A stretch of DNA of 64,000 bases, from NCBI RefSeq assembly GCF_907165205.1, contig NC_058193.1, positions 7,688,001-7,752,000 on the forward strand, read 5' to 3'. Under the pieces are notes generated by a model that did not search any database, was not told the DNA's origin, and saw nothing but the letters and a program-made list of their open reading frames with translations. Of this stretch, positions 9,720 through 21,318 are shown in pieces (the first letter of the stretch is position 1; every line of letters begins with the position of its first letter). The position numbers and the translations under genes were made by a program. Source of the stretch: Coccinella septempunctata. Taxonomy: Eukaryota; Arthropoda; Insecta; Coleoptera; Coccinellidae.

Positions 9720-11467
9720 TGAATCCCTTGTCTCATAGATCGAATTCTACGGACTACGGATTTACCATCAAGAGCGGCAGTAGAACTGAATCATCTCCTT
9801 TACATGGACGATTTGAAACTCTTCGCATCCACCAAAAAACAAATGCAACTGATGCTGAAAATTGTGGAAGGACAGGGGGTATTCTTTGTGGGAATAAGGA
9901 CAAATACTTGAGAACTTTCAAAATATATTTGGCGACGTTTCGCAGATTTTCATCTGCTTGTGGAAGGATTCTCGGAAGACATCAAAATGAAGTCTGGACT
10001 AGCAAAATGTCGACTTCTAAACATAACGAGAGGGAAAATAGAAGATGGTACGTTCAAACTCAAGGAAGGTGCAGAAATTGAAGCATTAAAGGAAGGAGAC
10101 ACATACAAGTATCTAGGCATAAAACAGGCAAGAAAAATCAAACAGACCCAGATGAAGAAAGAACTAACGGAGGAGTTCACCCGAAGATTGAGAAGGATAA
10201 TGAGAACTGGTTTTAACAGCAAGAATCTGATAAAAGCGATTAATACCTACGCTTGCTCGGCGCTGAGCTATTCATTTGGTATTATCTCTTGGACGACCAC
10301 CGATTTAGCAGCTTTACAGAGAAAAATAAGGACGATGCTGACTAAACACAATAAACATCACCCCAAAAGCTCAATAGAACGGACAGAGCTGCCACGACAT
10401 CTTGGGGGTAGAGGAATTGTTGATTTGTCCAACCGTATGTCCCAGGAAATTGAAGGACTTCGAAAATATTTCTTGAGTAAGGCAGCTTCGTCAGAACTCC
10501 ATCGAGTAGTTTGTGTTGCTGATAGTTCTACACCATTAAAGCTACAACAGGATCACTTGGAAACCGTCGAACACTCTGCAGAAAGTAAAATGCAGAAACT
10601 GATTGGTACCAGAACGAGGTCAACCATGATTACGTCGACATATCTGCGTCGAACTACTGGTTGACTTCCGGAAGGTTGTTTCCTGAGACAGAGGGCTTCA
10701 TGCTCGTCATCCAGAATCAGGTGATTCCAACAAGAAATTACATGAAATACATCGCCAAGGATGCCTCAGTGGCGGAGATAGCTGTCGTTATGGCTGTGCG
10801 ACCCATGAAACTATCCAGCACATCACAAGGGATGTCAGAAGTTCGCGGGCACGGAGTACAAAAATAGACATGATGCTGTTGCCAAGATTCTTCACCAAGA
10901 ATTGGCACTGAAACACCAACTTCTAACTTCGGAAAAGGTTCCTTATTACAATTACCATCCGGATGCTGTGTTGGAAAATGAACATCACAAGCTCTACTGG
11001 GATCGCACGGTTCTCACAGACCGGAAAATAACCCACAATAGACCAGACCTCATATTGCTCAATAAGGATGAGAACACAGCACTATTCATCGACGTGGCAA
11101 TTCCAAATAATAACAATCTTCTAGATAGACACACTGAAAAAAATTCAAAATACAGAGATCTCGAGGAACAAACCAGAAGACAGTGGAAGCTGAAAGATAT
11201 AAAGACCATCCCTATTGTCATTTCATCTACAGGCCTGATACCGAAGCAACTAGCAGAGGAACACCGTCTGCTCCGACAGGAAGTGCGGGTGGAGAAGGAA
11301 TCCAACCTACAGCAGGGAGCCGACGAGCGACCCGGACCCGACCACCACCACGAGCCCGAAAACCTGTAAAGGGCTCCAACAGAGCTTAATCCTTTTGATA
11401 TCTGAGATATCTGGGATAAGTGAATTTTCCTCTGGAGAGGAGTGTGAAAGCCGCAAGGCTAAAGTCA
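9720..11467 (+). mobile_element. R4/Dong-type LINE, 3' portion, decayed
   Basis: Frames 9719-10081, 9960-10664, 10661-10867 and 10902-11369 are successive pieces of one polyprotein. Motifs seen: KCRLLNITRGK, TYKYLGIKQ, LNSKN/NLIKAINTYACSAL, IISWTTTDLA, HLGGRGIVDLS (post-RT region of R4/R2-type LINEs) and then HNRPDLILLNKDENTALFID-type residues, which are the PD...D core of a restriction-like endonuclease. The 3' end TCTGGAGAGGAGTGTGAAAG...AAAGTCA is shared with copies at 14138-14557, 28110-28458 and 29774-29822. The frame is broken by shifts near 9860, 10620 and 10870 and by an 87-bp insertion. Confidence 0.85.
9873..9959 (-). mobile_element. 87-bp insertion with 9-bp TSD, Penelope-type hammerhead-like end
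   Basis: GTGGAAGGA occurs at 9864-9872 and again at 9960-9968. The related LINE copy at 28710-28730 has only one such site. The inserted 87 bp contain GGCGACGTTTCGCAGATTTT and CATCTGCTT; on the minus strand this reads CAGATGA...ATCTGC-GAAAC, a decayed version of the CTGATGA/stem II/GAAAC hammerhead core common in Penelope-like elements. The insertion is very short and carries no coding sequence. Confidence 0.6.
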
Positions 11468-11554
11468 TTTATTCATGCGACTGGAAAAAAAAAATTTAAA
11501 CATTCATGAAATATCAATAAAATCATCACAGAAAAATTCTTCCAAAGTAAATAA

Positions 11555-13065
11555 TCATTTACTCAATAAATATTTCTTCAAACAAATCTTGAACTGCTTT
11601 GCAGGCATCGCCCTCACAGTGGTTGGCAGCTTATTGAAAAACTTGGGCCCGTAGTATGTTACACCACACTTCATTTTATCAATTCTATGAAAATCAGTAT
11701 AAATTTGATCTCTTCGACGTGTATTATGTGCATGTATATCCTGGTGTGTCCTATATTCACCCAAATGGGATCTTACATGCAATAAACATTGAAATATAAA
11801 CAGACAGGGAACCGTAAGTATTTTCTTATCTTGAAAAACATGTTTGCATTCATCTCTGTAATTTAGTCTACCTATAACTCTAATAGCCTTTCTCTGCAAT
11901 CCAAACAGTCGTTTCACACTAGTATCATGACCCCAGCACAAAATACCATATGTTTTACTTGATTCTACAAAAGCACGATACACAGATATCAACATAAAAT
12001 CCGACACAACCCCCACTAATGATCGCAGCGCATAAACACTTGACGATATACAACTACAAACGTTATCGATATGAGCACTCCACGACAACTTACCCTCTAT
12101 CAGTACACCCAAGAATTTGATTGGATGAGGTGGATTCATATCCCCCAGATCTCTCATTGAAAAAAACATGAACTCCGTCTTAGTTTCATTCAAGCTGAGC
12201 TGATTGGTGCTGAACCATTCGGTGACAACGGAAAACAAGTCTCTCATGATGTCGAGTAAAAGTTCTTTCTTTAGACTGAGCTTTTTTAGCACTGTTGCGT
12301 CATCAGCGAAGAGAACAAAATCTGCATTTGGGTCACAGCCCACAAAATCATTTATGTAAATAAGAAAGAGAAGCGGCCCGAGGACCGATCCCTGAGGCAC
12401 ACCACAATCAACATCCGACATATCAGACATATCCCCCTCGCGATCGACGCACTGTGATCTATCAGATAAATAGGAATCTATAAGCGCAATTGCACACTGA
12501 TCCGAGCTTATATCGCTGTAATTTATAATCTGGAGACACAATCAAAAGCGCTACTTAAGTCACAGAAGAGTCCAGCTATGTACGAACCCTGACTATAACC
12601 CTCATTTATTACTTTCATGAGCTCTGAGATGGCAGCAGCCGTGGAGAGGCCACTTCTGAACCCGAATTGAGAGCTGTTAAAAAGGCCGTTGTTTTCAAAA
12701 TAGGAGGTTAACTGCAGCTTGATAACACTCTCAAAGATTTTCGCGAATATAGGTATAATTAATATCGGCCTATGGTTGCTGACCATTTGCACTGAACCCT
12801 TTTTATGAACAGGGACAACTCTTTCTACCTTAAATATTTTCGGGTAGATGTTATCTTTTAAACACAAATTTATTAATTTCGTGAGCGGACCAATTATTTC
12901 ATTCACCAAACCCTTGAGTATTTTGCTATTTAATCCATAGATGTCTCTACTACTCTTATTCTTAAGTTTCATAATGGTATCCCTCACCAAAGCCTCAGAT
13001 ACAAAAGAGACACTGAATTGAATGTTTTCTAATTTGGGTTCTATCGATCTACAGTAGTTATTCAC
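11555..13065 (-). mobile_element. CR1/jockey-type LINE, RT region (copy 1 of the duplication)
   Basis: Two frames: 13065-12523 (180 codons) has RPILIIPIFAKIFE, SQFGFRSGLST and LFCDLSSAFDCV (motif A); 12541-11555 (328 codons) has GVPQGSVLGPLLFLIYIND (motif B), FADDATVL (motif C), IKFLGVLIEGKLSWSAH and the C-terminal YYGPKFFNKLPTTVRAMP block. A short deletion/shift at about 12530, after motif A, separates them. The endonuclease and ORF1 are absent. Otherwise the frame is well preserved, so this is a fairly young 5'-truncated copy. Confidence 0.9.
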
Positions 13066-13074
13066 AAAGTAAAC

Positions 13075-13290
13075 TAATTGGTCATATCACCAATACCGGA
13101 TAAAGAAGCTCCTACGGTGGCGAAAAAAATCCTAGAGGATTTCATTCTTATATAAGAACCAATAGAAGAGGTTAAAACAGATATGGGTACAGAATATAGA
13201 AATGAAATTTTCTCGAATCTTGCAGATTCAATGTCAATGTAAGACAGGATGTCAACAGCCTATCACAGTCAGACTATAGAGGCCTTTATC
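13075..13290 (+). pseudogene. Gypsy integrase core fragment (copy 1)
   Basis: The plus strand reads IPDKEAPTVAKKILEDFI, then DMGTEYRNEIFSNL and STAYHSQTIEAF. These match the catalytic core of Gypsy integrases (T-x-x-x-I-x-x-x-FI, then the second D in D-x-GTEY and the E after STAYHxQTxG). Stops interrupt it. Its C-terminal continuation is probably 17620-18105, with which it is collinear. Confidence 0.75.
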
Positions 13291-14137
13291 TTTTATATTT
13301 TATATCGATAATGGGGCAGAGAAAACTGAAGCCAGGCCGTGGCAGGAATCGACTTCTGCGCATGTGCAGAAATATTAAGAATAAAAATTCCTGATTTGCT
13401 CTGTCTCTTTCTGATAAATGGTTTTATGAACTCACAGAAATGAAATGATTTTATTTCACAACCATTTGAATATTTTCGACCTCAACCTAACAAAATGTTG
13501 ATATTGATTGGAATCAGGTTCAAGCTCAGGTTTGCATCACGTTGTACTTTGTATTTTATGGTTTATTTTCAATAATTAAAAGTCAAAATTCATGAAACTT
13601 CATCATATTGCATCACTTGCAACGCTCGGATTCATAAAAAAAAATATTATGTGTTTTTCTCAGCAAACCTGCGGAGATAAACAAAAGTAATGTGGAATCA
13701 ACAAAATTGTACGACTGTGAAACATTTTTCTAGTGTGGTTACTGTCGTATATTATCTGCATTGTTTCTGGATAAGTCTGTTATTCTTTTGAAATTCAGTT
13801 GTCAGTTGAGGTGATAAATCTAGTTCAATTTATTATCGTTATCTATCTGTTTCTCATCTTTTAAATATTCTTATCACCAAATTGATATTTGTATTGCTTC
13901 TAATGAAGCATACACTTTCAATGAACACTTGGTACTTTTATATACAATTGAATTATTATATTACATTAAATGTTGAACCAAAAATATTTTCTATTGACTA
14001 TCGAGTAGATTTACAAGAGGGGAAACTCAGGAGTTGAGTACCTTTGATGTGTATCTACACGTACATGCAATATCGAAACATTAATATAAAATGAAAAACG
14101 AACTTGTTATTATGTCTCTCTTGAGTTTACTGAACAA
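13291..14137. other. Non-coding part of duplicated unit 1
   Basis: No coding motif or TIR recognised. It is repeated at 16381-17227. Confidence 0.5.
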
Positions 14138-14557
14138 CCTCATATTGCTCAATAAGGATGAGAACACAGCACTATTCATCGACGTGGCAATTCCAAATAA
14201 TAACAATCTTCTAGATAGACACACTGAAAAAAATTCAAAATACAGAGATCTCGAGGAACAAACCAGGAGACAGTGGAAGCTGAAAGATATAAAGACCATC
14301 CCTATTGTCATTTCATCTACAGGCCTGATACCGAAGCAACTAGCAGAGGAACACCGTCTGCTCCGACAGGAAGTGCGGGTGGAGAAGGAATCCAACCTAC
14401 AGCAGGGAGCCGACGAGCGACCCGGACCCGACCACCACCACGAGCCCGAAAACCTGTAAAGGGCTCCAACAGAGCTTAATCCTTTTGATATCTGAGATAT
14501 CTGGGATAAGTGAATTTTCCTCTGGAGAGGAGTGTGAAAGCCGCAAGGCTAAAGTCA
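14138..14557 (+). pseudogene. R4/Dong-type LINE 3' tail (duplicated copy)
   Basis: Same endonuclease-end coding sequence and 3' UTR as 11048-11467. The reading frame from 14091 is made open only by the duplication junction, so its first residues are not LINE-derived. Confidence 0.85.
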
Positions 14558-14644
14558 TTTATTCATGCGACTGGAAAAAAAAATTTTAAACATTCATGAA
14601 ATATCAATAAAATCATCACAGAAAAATTCTTCCAAAGTAAATAA

Positions 14645-16155
14645 TCATTTACTCAATACATATTTCTTCAAACAAATCTTGAACTGCTTTGCAGGCATCG
14701 CCCTCACAGTGGTTGGCAGCTTATTGAAAAACTTGGGCCCGTAGTATGTTACACCACACTTCATTTTATCAATTCTATGAAAATCAGTATAAATTTGATC
14801 TCTTCGACGTGTATTATGTGCATGTATATCCTGGTGTGTCCTATATTCACCCAAATGGGATCTTACATGCAATAAACATTGAAATATAAACAGACAGGGA
14901 ACCGTAAGTATTTTCTTATCTTGAAAAACATGTTTGCATTCATCTCTGTAATTTAGTCTACCTATAACTCTAATAGCCTTTCTCTGCAATCCAAACAGTC
15001 GTTTCACACTAGTATCATGACCCCAGCACAAAATACCATATGTTTTACTTGATTCTACAAAAGCACGATACACAGATATCAACATAAAATCCGACACAAC
15101 CCCCACTAATGATCGCAGCGCATAAACACTTGACGATATACAACTACAAACGTTATCGATATGAGCACTCCACGACAACTTACCCTCTATCAGTACACCC
15201 AAGAATTTGATTGGATGAGGTGGATTCATATCCCCCAGATCTCTCATTGAAAAAAACATGAACTCCGTCTTAGTTTCATTCAAGCTGAGCTGATTGGTGC
15301 TGAACCATTCGGTGACAACGGAAAACAAGTCTCTCATGATGTCGAGTAAAAGTTCTTTCTTTAGACTGAGCTTTTTTAGCACTGTTGCGTCATCAGCGAA
15401 GAGAACAAAATCTGCATTTGGGTCACAGCCCACAAAATCATTTATGTAAATAAGAAAGAGAAGCGGCCCGAGGACCGATCCCTGAGGCACACCACAATCA
15501 ACATCCGACATATCAGACATATCCCCCTCGCGATCGACGCACTGTGATCTATCAGATAAATAGGAATCTATAAGCGCAATTGCACACTGATCCGAGCTTA
15601 TATCGCTGTAATTTATAATCTGGAGACACAATCAAAAGCGCTACTTAAGTCACAGAAGAGTCCAGCTATGTACGAACCCTGACTATAACCCTCATTTATT
15701 ACTTTCATGAGCTCTGAGATGGCAGCAGCCGTGGAGAGGCCACTTCTGAACCCGAATTGAGAGCTGTTAAAAAGGCCGTTGTTTTCAAAATAGGAGGTTA
15801 ACTGCAGCTTGATAACACTCTCAAAGATTTTCGCGAATATAGGTATAATTAATATCGGCCTATGGTTGCTGACCATTTGCACTGAACCCTTTTTATGAAC
15901 AGGGACAACTCTTTCTACCTCAAATATTTTCGGGTAGATGTTATCTTTTAAACACAAATTTATTAATTTCGTGAGCGGACCAATTATTTCATTCACCAAA
16001 CCCTTGAGTATTTTGCTATTTAATCCATAGATGTCTCTACTACTCTTATTCTTAAGTTTCATAATGGTATCCCTCACCAAAGCCTCAGATACAAAAGAGA
16101 CACTGAATTGAATGTTTTCTAATTTGGGTTCTATCGATCTACAGTAGTTATTCAC
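14645..16155 (-). mobile_element. CR1/jockey-type LINE, RT region (copy 2 of the duplication)
   Basis: Frames 16155-15613 and 15631-14645 match copy 1 with two visible residue changes (KVERV to EVERV, and KYLLSK to KYVLSK at the C-terminus). The same internal break is present, showing that the damage came before the duplication. Confidence 0.9.
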
Positions 16156-16164
16156 AAAGTAAAC

Positions 16165-16380
16165 TAATTGGTCATATCACCAATACCGGATAAAGAAGCT
16201 CCTACGGTGGCGAAAAAAATCCTAGAGGATTTCATTCTTATATAAGAACCAATAGAAGAGGTTAAAACAGATATGGGTACAGAATATAGAAATGAAATTT
16301 TCTCGAATCTTGCAGATTCAATGTCAATGTAAGACAGGATGTCAACAGCCTATCACAGTCAGACTATAGAGGCCTTTATC
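16165..16380 (+). pseudogene. Gypsy integrase core fragment (copy 2)
   Basis: Duplicate of 13075-13290, with the same stops and the DMGTEY motif. Confidence 0.75.
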
Positions 16381-17227
16381 TTTTATATTTTATATCGATA
16401 ATGGGGCAGAGAAAACTGAAGCCAGGCCGTGGCAGGAATCGACTTCTGCGCATGTGCAGAAATATTAAGAATAAAAATTCCTGATTTGCTCTGTCTCTTT
16501 CTGATAAATGGTTTTATGAACTCACAGAAATGAAATGATTTTATTTCACAACCATTTGAATATTTTCGACCTCAACCTAACAAAATGTTGATATTGATTG
16601 GAATCAGGTTCAAGCTCAGGTTTGCATCACGTTGTACTTTGTATTTTATGGTTTATTTTCAATAATTAAAAGTCAAAATTCATGAAACTTCATCATATTG
16701 CATCACTTGCAACGCTCGGATTCATAAAAAAAAATATTATGTGTTTTTCTCAGCAAACCTGCGGAGATAAACAAAAGTAATGTGGAATCAACAAAATTGT
16801 ACGACTGTGAAACATTTTTCTAGTGTGGTTACTGTCGTATATTATCTGCATTGTTTCTGGATAAGTCTGTTATTCTTTTGAAATTCAGTTGTCAGTTGAG
16901 GTGATAAATCTAGTTCAATTTATTATCGTTATCTATCTGTTTCTCATCTTTTAAATATTCTTATCACCAAATTGATATTTGTATTGCTTCTAATGAAGCA
17001 TACACTTTCAATGAACACTTGGTACTTTTATATACAATTGAATTATTATATTACATTAAATGTTGAACCAAAAATATTTTCTATTGACTATCGAGTAGAT
17101 TTACAAGAGGGGAAACTCAGGAGTTGAGTACCTTTGATGTGTATCTACACGTACATGCAATATCGAAACATTAATATAAAATGAAAAACGAACTTGTTAT
17201 TATGTCTCTCTTGAGTTTACTGAGTAT

Positions 17228-17619
17228 GGACTGCACCATTCCTATTCAGAACTCAATTATTTCACAAATCATAATATTGGATGAATAGTTTGTATGCACT
17301 TATTTGGTTCGATCTCTTTTCGTTGATTGATCTGAAAATTGAAAAAAACGGATACATTCTCGATAAATTTAATGTTCATAAACTTTCGCTTCATATAAAA
17401 TTATTCTCGAAATCTGTACTTAAGAATTTGAAATGATTCATCATTCAAGCTAACCAATATCTAGATTTTCATTTTCGAATTTCTAATTCGCGCATGCGTG
17501 TTAGTCAATTCCTGTCAGCAATTTGGCTTCACTTTTTCCCGTAACCTAGAACGCGTGTTATCAATATTGGTATAATAGATATATGTATAGGGGGATGTGG
17601 GAGAAATCATAGAGTCTTG
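17228..17619. other. No recognised feature
   Basis: AT-rich unique sequence between the duplication and the Gypsy integrase tail. It may include decayed Gypsy integrase, but I cannot read it. Confidence 0.4.
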
Positions 17620-18105
17620 AATGATGTCATAAGAATGTATTCTAATGAGTCAGCCTGACTGGGATACCTGGACAAAATATTTTACTTTCTGGTACAATAC
17701 GACCCCAATGATATAACACAATTTCACACCGTATGGGTTGGTTTTTGCAAAGAAGGCAAATCTTAGCTCGGATATATTCTCCGATAATCGAGTTGATGAT
17801 ACCCTATACAATATTGAAGCCTATCACCAAGAAATACGCTATAGGTTGCAACTGGCACAAAATAGAGCTAGAAATTATCTCGAAAATGCTTAAATGAAAC
17901 GTAAATAGTTATATGATATAGATTTATCTCAACTAAGTAAAATTCTCATCACAAATGAAGCTAAACAAAAATTCGATCCTTGGTGAAAAGGTCCTTTTAC
18001 AGTTGTCTCTTTGACTGAAGCTAATTGCACGATTGTTGACGAAGATGGAACACACAGTACTGTGCACAAGAATAGAATTCACAGATATATCACGTGAACT
18101 TTTAT
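17620..18105 (+). pseudogene. Gypsy integrase C-terminal region
   Basis: Plus-strand pieces read QPDWDTWTKYFTFWYNTTP, TPYGLVFAKKANL, NRVDDTLYNIEAYHQE, LQLAQNRARNYLENA, then FDPW-x-KGPFTVVSLTEANC and HKNRIHRY. These are the post-core helices and the GPF/Y module of Gypsy-family integrases. Several stops are present. It follows 13075-13290 or its duplicate in the expected order, so both are probably from one element that later insertions and a duplication broke apart. Confidence 0.8.
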
Positions 18106-18316
18106 CATGGGAATATGTGATTATTATCATCCACTTTTATAATAGTATATAAGCAATAAGGATGGTAGATACCTTAAGTTCAAGAAATATTTCATTTGAG
18201 AGTATGGTCTTTTATAATTTCTTCACACTTATCTTCCAAGAAATTTCTATTCAAAATGTTATGACATTTGTAAGAAAGCGCTGAAGTGCCATACGAAAAA
18301 AATCCAAATGTATAAT

Positions 18317-18416
18317 TCCGACTTGCTAAGTCAGAATTCTGAGTTACAAGTCGGAATTCCGACTTGCAAGTCGGAATTCTGAGTTACAAGTCGGAATTCT
18401 GAGATACGAGATAGAA
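18317..18416. repeat. Short tandem/palindromic repeat of AAGTCGGAATTCTGAGTTAC
   Basis: The 20-bp unit occurs about four times in direct orientation, with one inverted arm (GGAATTCCGACTTGCAAG) giving a local hairpin. No function suggested. Confidence 0.75.
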
Positions 18417-18705
18417 TGCTGAAATAGGTTGTAGTTGGCATTAGTTAATGTGTAACGTCCAAGTAATTGTATTTTCATGGATTTTGAAGTAAGTACCGTT
18501 GCGTTGTCTAATCTGTGGTGATTTTTATATTCATTATATAATTAAAAAATTTCCTAAGGATAATCAAATTGTCGTTAATTTGGGATGGATCTGTGATACA
18601 GAAAGTGTGCGAAGGAAATTAATTCGTACTGTCTTCAATACCGATTCCGAAAGATTGCAACATCCAAGAATCGACCGAATAACCTCTCAAACATCAACTT
18701 TATAG

Positions 18706-19223
18706 AAATTAGAAATCCATTTGTGATTTTTTATAGAGTTTCAATAGGAAATATTATGATTATTGAAAAAACATATTGAGTCCGAATTCGTAAATTGAAT
18801 ACCGTATGTGGTGAACGACAGACATTTTATCGCCCCGAAATTTTGTCACCTGGATGTGACGTTATTAAGTTTTTTCCCAAAGGATGACGTTCCTCCACAT
18901 TGGATAATTGAGCGCCTGATCTGAACAAGGCTTAACTCCTAATAAAGGGACATAGGGGACAAATTTATTGGCTGACTGGGATAGTTTTTGATGAGAGGAA
19001 TGCGGCATGCGACTTCTCGATTTTGAAGAAGCAAAATTTTAGTGTCAAAAATTTTCTATTGTTTTATTAACTACTGATTTTTCCGTCATAGAATTCGTCG
19101 CCCCGGCTTTGTGCCCGGTTTGCCAGCCCTGACGGCGTTCTTGCACGCATGTGCACTTTTCATACCAACCGATGAATTTCTGGATGTTAGGACGCTCTCG
19201 GGGAATACCCGCATGATATAATT
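18706..19223. other. No recognised feature
   Basis: No coding motif or terminal repeat seen. Confidence 0.4.
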
Positions 19224-20100
19224 TTATATCGAGTCGTAGTTTTCAAATGCCATAATTTTTTCAATTCGTTTCTGTTTATCATAAATAGGGCAATTAACAT
19301 TGTCCGTACTGAAATGATTACCTTGACAATGAACACATTTTATTGATATCTCCTTGCAGTCATCGAACTTATGTTCTTCGCCACATTTCTTGCATCTAGG
19401 TTGTTCACTTTTGCATTGTTCCGAAATATGTCCGAAACATAAACAATGATAACATTGTATAACTCTCTGAACGTACGGTTCTACTCGACCAGCCACTTTG
19501 AAAATAGAGACTTTTTCTGGTAGCACTTGACCCTTAAATGTGACTAAAATTATTGGTAGAGGACGAGTGTTTTCAGTCTGTTTGTTGTTTTCATCTCTTA
19601 GCCGTTTTCTCATTCTTTTAATTTCTAAAACTTTAATAGACTCATTTTCGAGTATACACAAATTCTCAAATATTTCCTTTTTTGTGATGTCAACAGCTAC
19701 ATTTCTGATTACTTCAACTCTTCGTGACAGGAATTGGGGAATGTATGCTTCCAAATTTTTCGATTTCAAAATTTCCGAATCTATTAGCCTGTTCGCACTA
19801 AGAGCTGAACGCATTTCAATGCATAGTCTATTTCTTCCCAGTTTATCGATACCAATTATACCTGCACTGATTGTTTTGTCGTGGCTATGTATTAATTGAC
19901 CTTAGCTCATTGGAAGTAAAGAGCCAATATTCCCGTTTAGACCCTCAATATATATTTTAAATGGACCTACATCTATTAAATCGAAAGATTTAATTCTTTT
20001 CTTAGCTGGGACGGTATTTTTGTTTTGGTTCTCGTATATTTCATTTGTTTGTGGGTTCAATACGCTAGAAGATGGTATTGTATTTGAAGTTTTATCAGAG
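19224..20100 (-). pseudogene. LINE ORF1 (Gag-like RNA-binding protein, jockey/I group)
   Basis: The open frame 19814-19224 ends with three CCHC-type knuckles: C-x2-C-x4-H-x4-C (CYHCLCFGHISEQC), C-x2-C-x3-H-x4-C, and C-x2-C-x3-H-x7-C. Before them is PLPIILVTFKGQVLPEKVSIF, a segment seen ahead of the knuckles in jockey/I-type ORF1 proteins. The same frame family continues upstream to about 20100 (FDLIDVGPFKIYIEGLNGNIG), interrupted by a stop near 19905. No ORF2 follows; 19223 down to 18106 is not LINE-like. Confidence 0.75.
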
Positions 20101-20624
20101 AAAAACGATCATAGTTCCTAGATTTGATAGTTCACATCTGCAGCACACTTTTTTTACTACGGTCCGAAGTTTTATTGTTTTGTTCCTGCTCAGCTGAAAA
20201 TGAATTTCAATATTAAAAAAAACAACATAGGGATAAATTAAAAACTTTATTTTAGAAAATTCAGAATATCTTTCTGCTTTACTTACCGGGACGACATAGA
20301 GCAATTTTAAATTGACAGTAAATGATATTTATGTACCTACTGTTTGTGCATCTAATATCTTGCATATTCCTGTGGCCCAGTGTGGACCTCACCATGTTTA
20401 GACTCTGCGAAATTGTTGATTTTGGCTTGCTCTTTTTTTTTGGTATTCATCAAAAATTGGAAGGGTCATACAGTATACAAACCTAAGTTTAGATTGTATG
20501 CCTCTGTAATTCTGTTTATAACATTGTTTATTTTATTTGTTATGATGAATGAGGAATCGAAATTGAAATAATAAGCGAGTTCAACGAACGGAGTTAAAAA
20601 ATGAATTAATGTTATTATCCTCGG

Positions 20625-21010
20625 CGAGGAAAATTCCGAAAAATTTAAGAAAACAGCCCTTTTATTGACAAAAATGGAATTATATGTGTCGGAGGACGTC
20701 TGTCTGTCTTATTCAAATTTACCTTATGATGGCAAACATCCTATATTGTTACCTAGTAAGCATATTTTTACCGAATTGCTTTTTTCATACATTCATACTA
20801 ATTTTCTACATGCTGATGATGTGAATACTACATTGTTTCATTTGATTCAAATGTTCTGGATATAGTCTGCTAAAAGGATAATACGTTCAGTAATTTCAAA
20901 ATGTTACAAGTGTTTCAGAAAGTATCCAAAACCATTCGAACCCACGATGGGAAATTTACATAAATTCCGTGATGCGAGAATAAAACCATTAGGAAACATT
21001 TACGATTAAC
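20625..21010 (+). pseudogene. BEL/Pao integrase zinc-binding region
   Basis: The plus strand reads LSYSNLPYDGKHPILLPSKH, FTELLFSYIHTNFLHADD, LFHLIQMFWI and then, past a stop, SAKRIIRSVISKCYKCFRKYPKP. This is the HHCC-type N-terminal region of BEL/Pao integrases (HPILLP, LHAG, FWI, C-x-x-C-x-R). The integrase core follows at 21319 after the MITE pair. Confidence 0.85.
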
Positions 21011-21023
21011 AGCCGTTTTCAAT

Positions 21024-21317
21024 AACCTATCTATCCATCGTTTCACTTACTGACGATTGGAAACCATTCTACAATGGATCTACAGATATTACATCATAGA
21101 AAAGAAATTAGACGGTGTTTCCATCTTCAGTAACTGAAACAATGGATAGATAGGTTTACTACCTATCCTAACCTAACCTAACCTAACCTATCTATCCATC
21201 GTTTCACTTACTGATGATTGGAAACCATTCTACAATGGATCTACAGATATTACATCATAGAAAAGAAATTAGATGGTGTTTCCATCTTCAGTAACTGACA
21301 CAATGGATAGATAGGTT
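21024..21317. mobile_element. Two tandem 133-bp TIR repeats separated by (CCTAA)4
   Basis: Copies 21024-21156 and 21185-21317 are nearly identical. Each has inverted ends (AACCTATCTATCCATCG and its complement, about 28 of 30 matching). Between them is a spacer containing four CCTAA units, the complement of the insect telomere motif TTAGG. The pair interrupts the BEL/Pao integrase. Confidence 0.85.
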
Positions 21318-21318
21318 T

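Larger units (their letters stand above)
11048..14137. repeat. Tandem duplication, unit 1 (3,090 bp)
   Basis: Bases 11048-14137 recur as 14138-17227 at a constant offset of 3,090. I saw only four differences (a base in ACCAGAAGACAG, one in the A-run near 11490, CAATAAATAT/CAATACATAT near 11570, and CTACCTTAAA/CTACCTCAAA near 12830). At the junction, TTACTGA meets ACCTCAT with the filler ACA, so there is no long homology at the break. Confidence 0.95.
14138..17227. repeat. Tandem duplication, unit 2 (3,090 bp)
   Basis: Second copy of 11048-14137. It begins inside the R4-type LINE 3' part, so the LINE tail 14138-14557 lacks its upstream reading frame. It ends TTTACTGA at about 17224, after which GTATGGACTGC begins unique sequence. 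Confidence 0.95.

Noticed and set aside
14091..14459. A distinct 122-codon gene at 14091
   Set aside because: Its first residues come from the duplication junction; the rest is the R4-type LINE endonuclease end.
18499..18705. A THAP-like domain (CLICGDF...FPKDN)
   Set aside because: Only the C-x2-C and FPKD fit; the downstream W/C/H spacing does not. It is probably chance or an unreadable remnant.
21160..21186. A true interstitial telomere
   Set aside because: Only four CCTAA units, and they are the spacer of a MITE pair.
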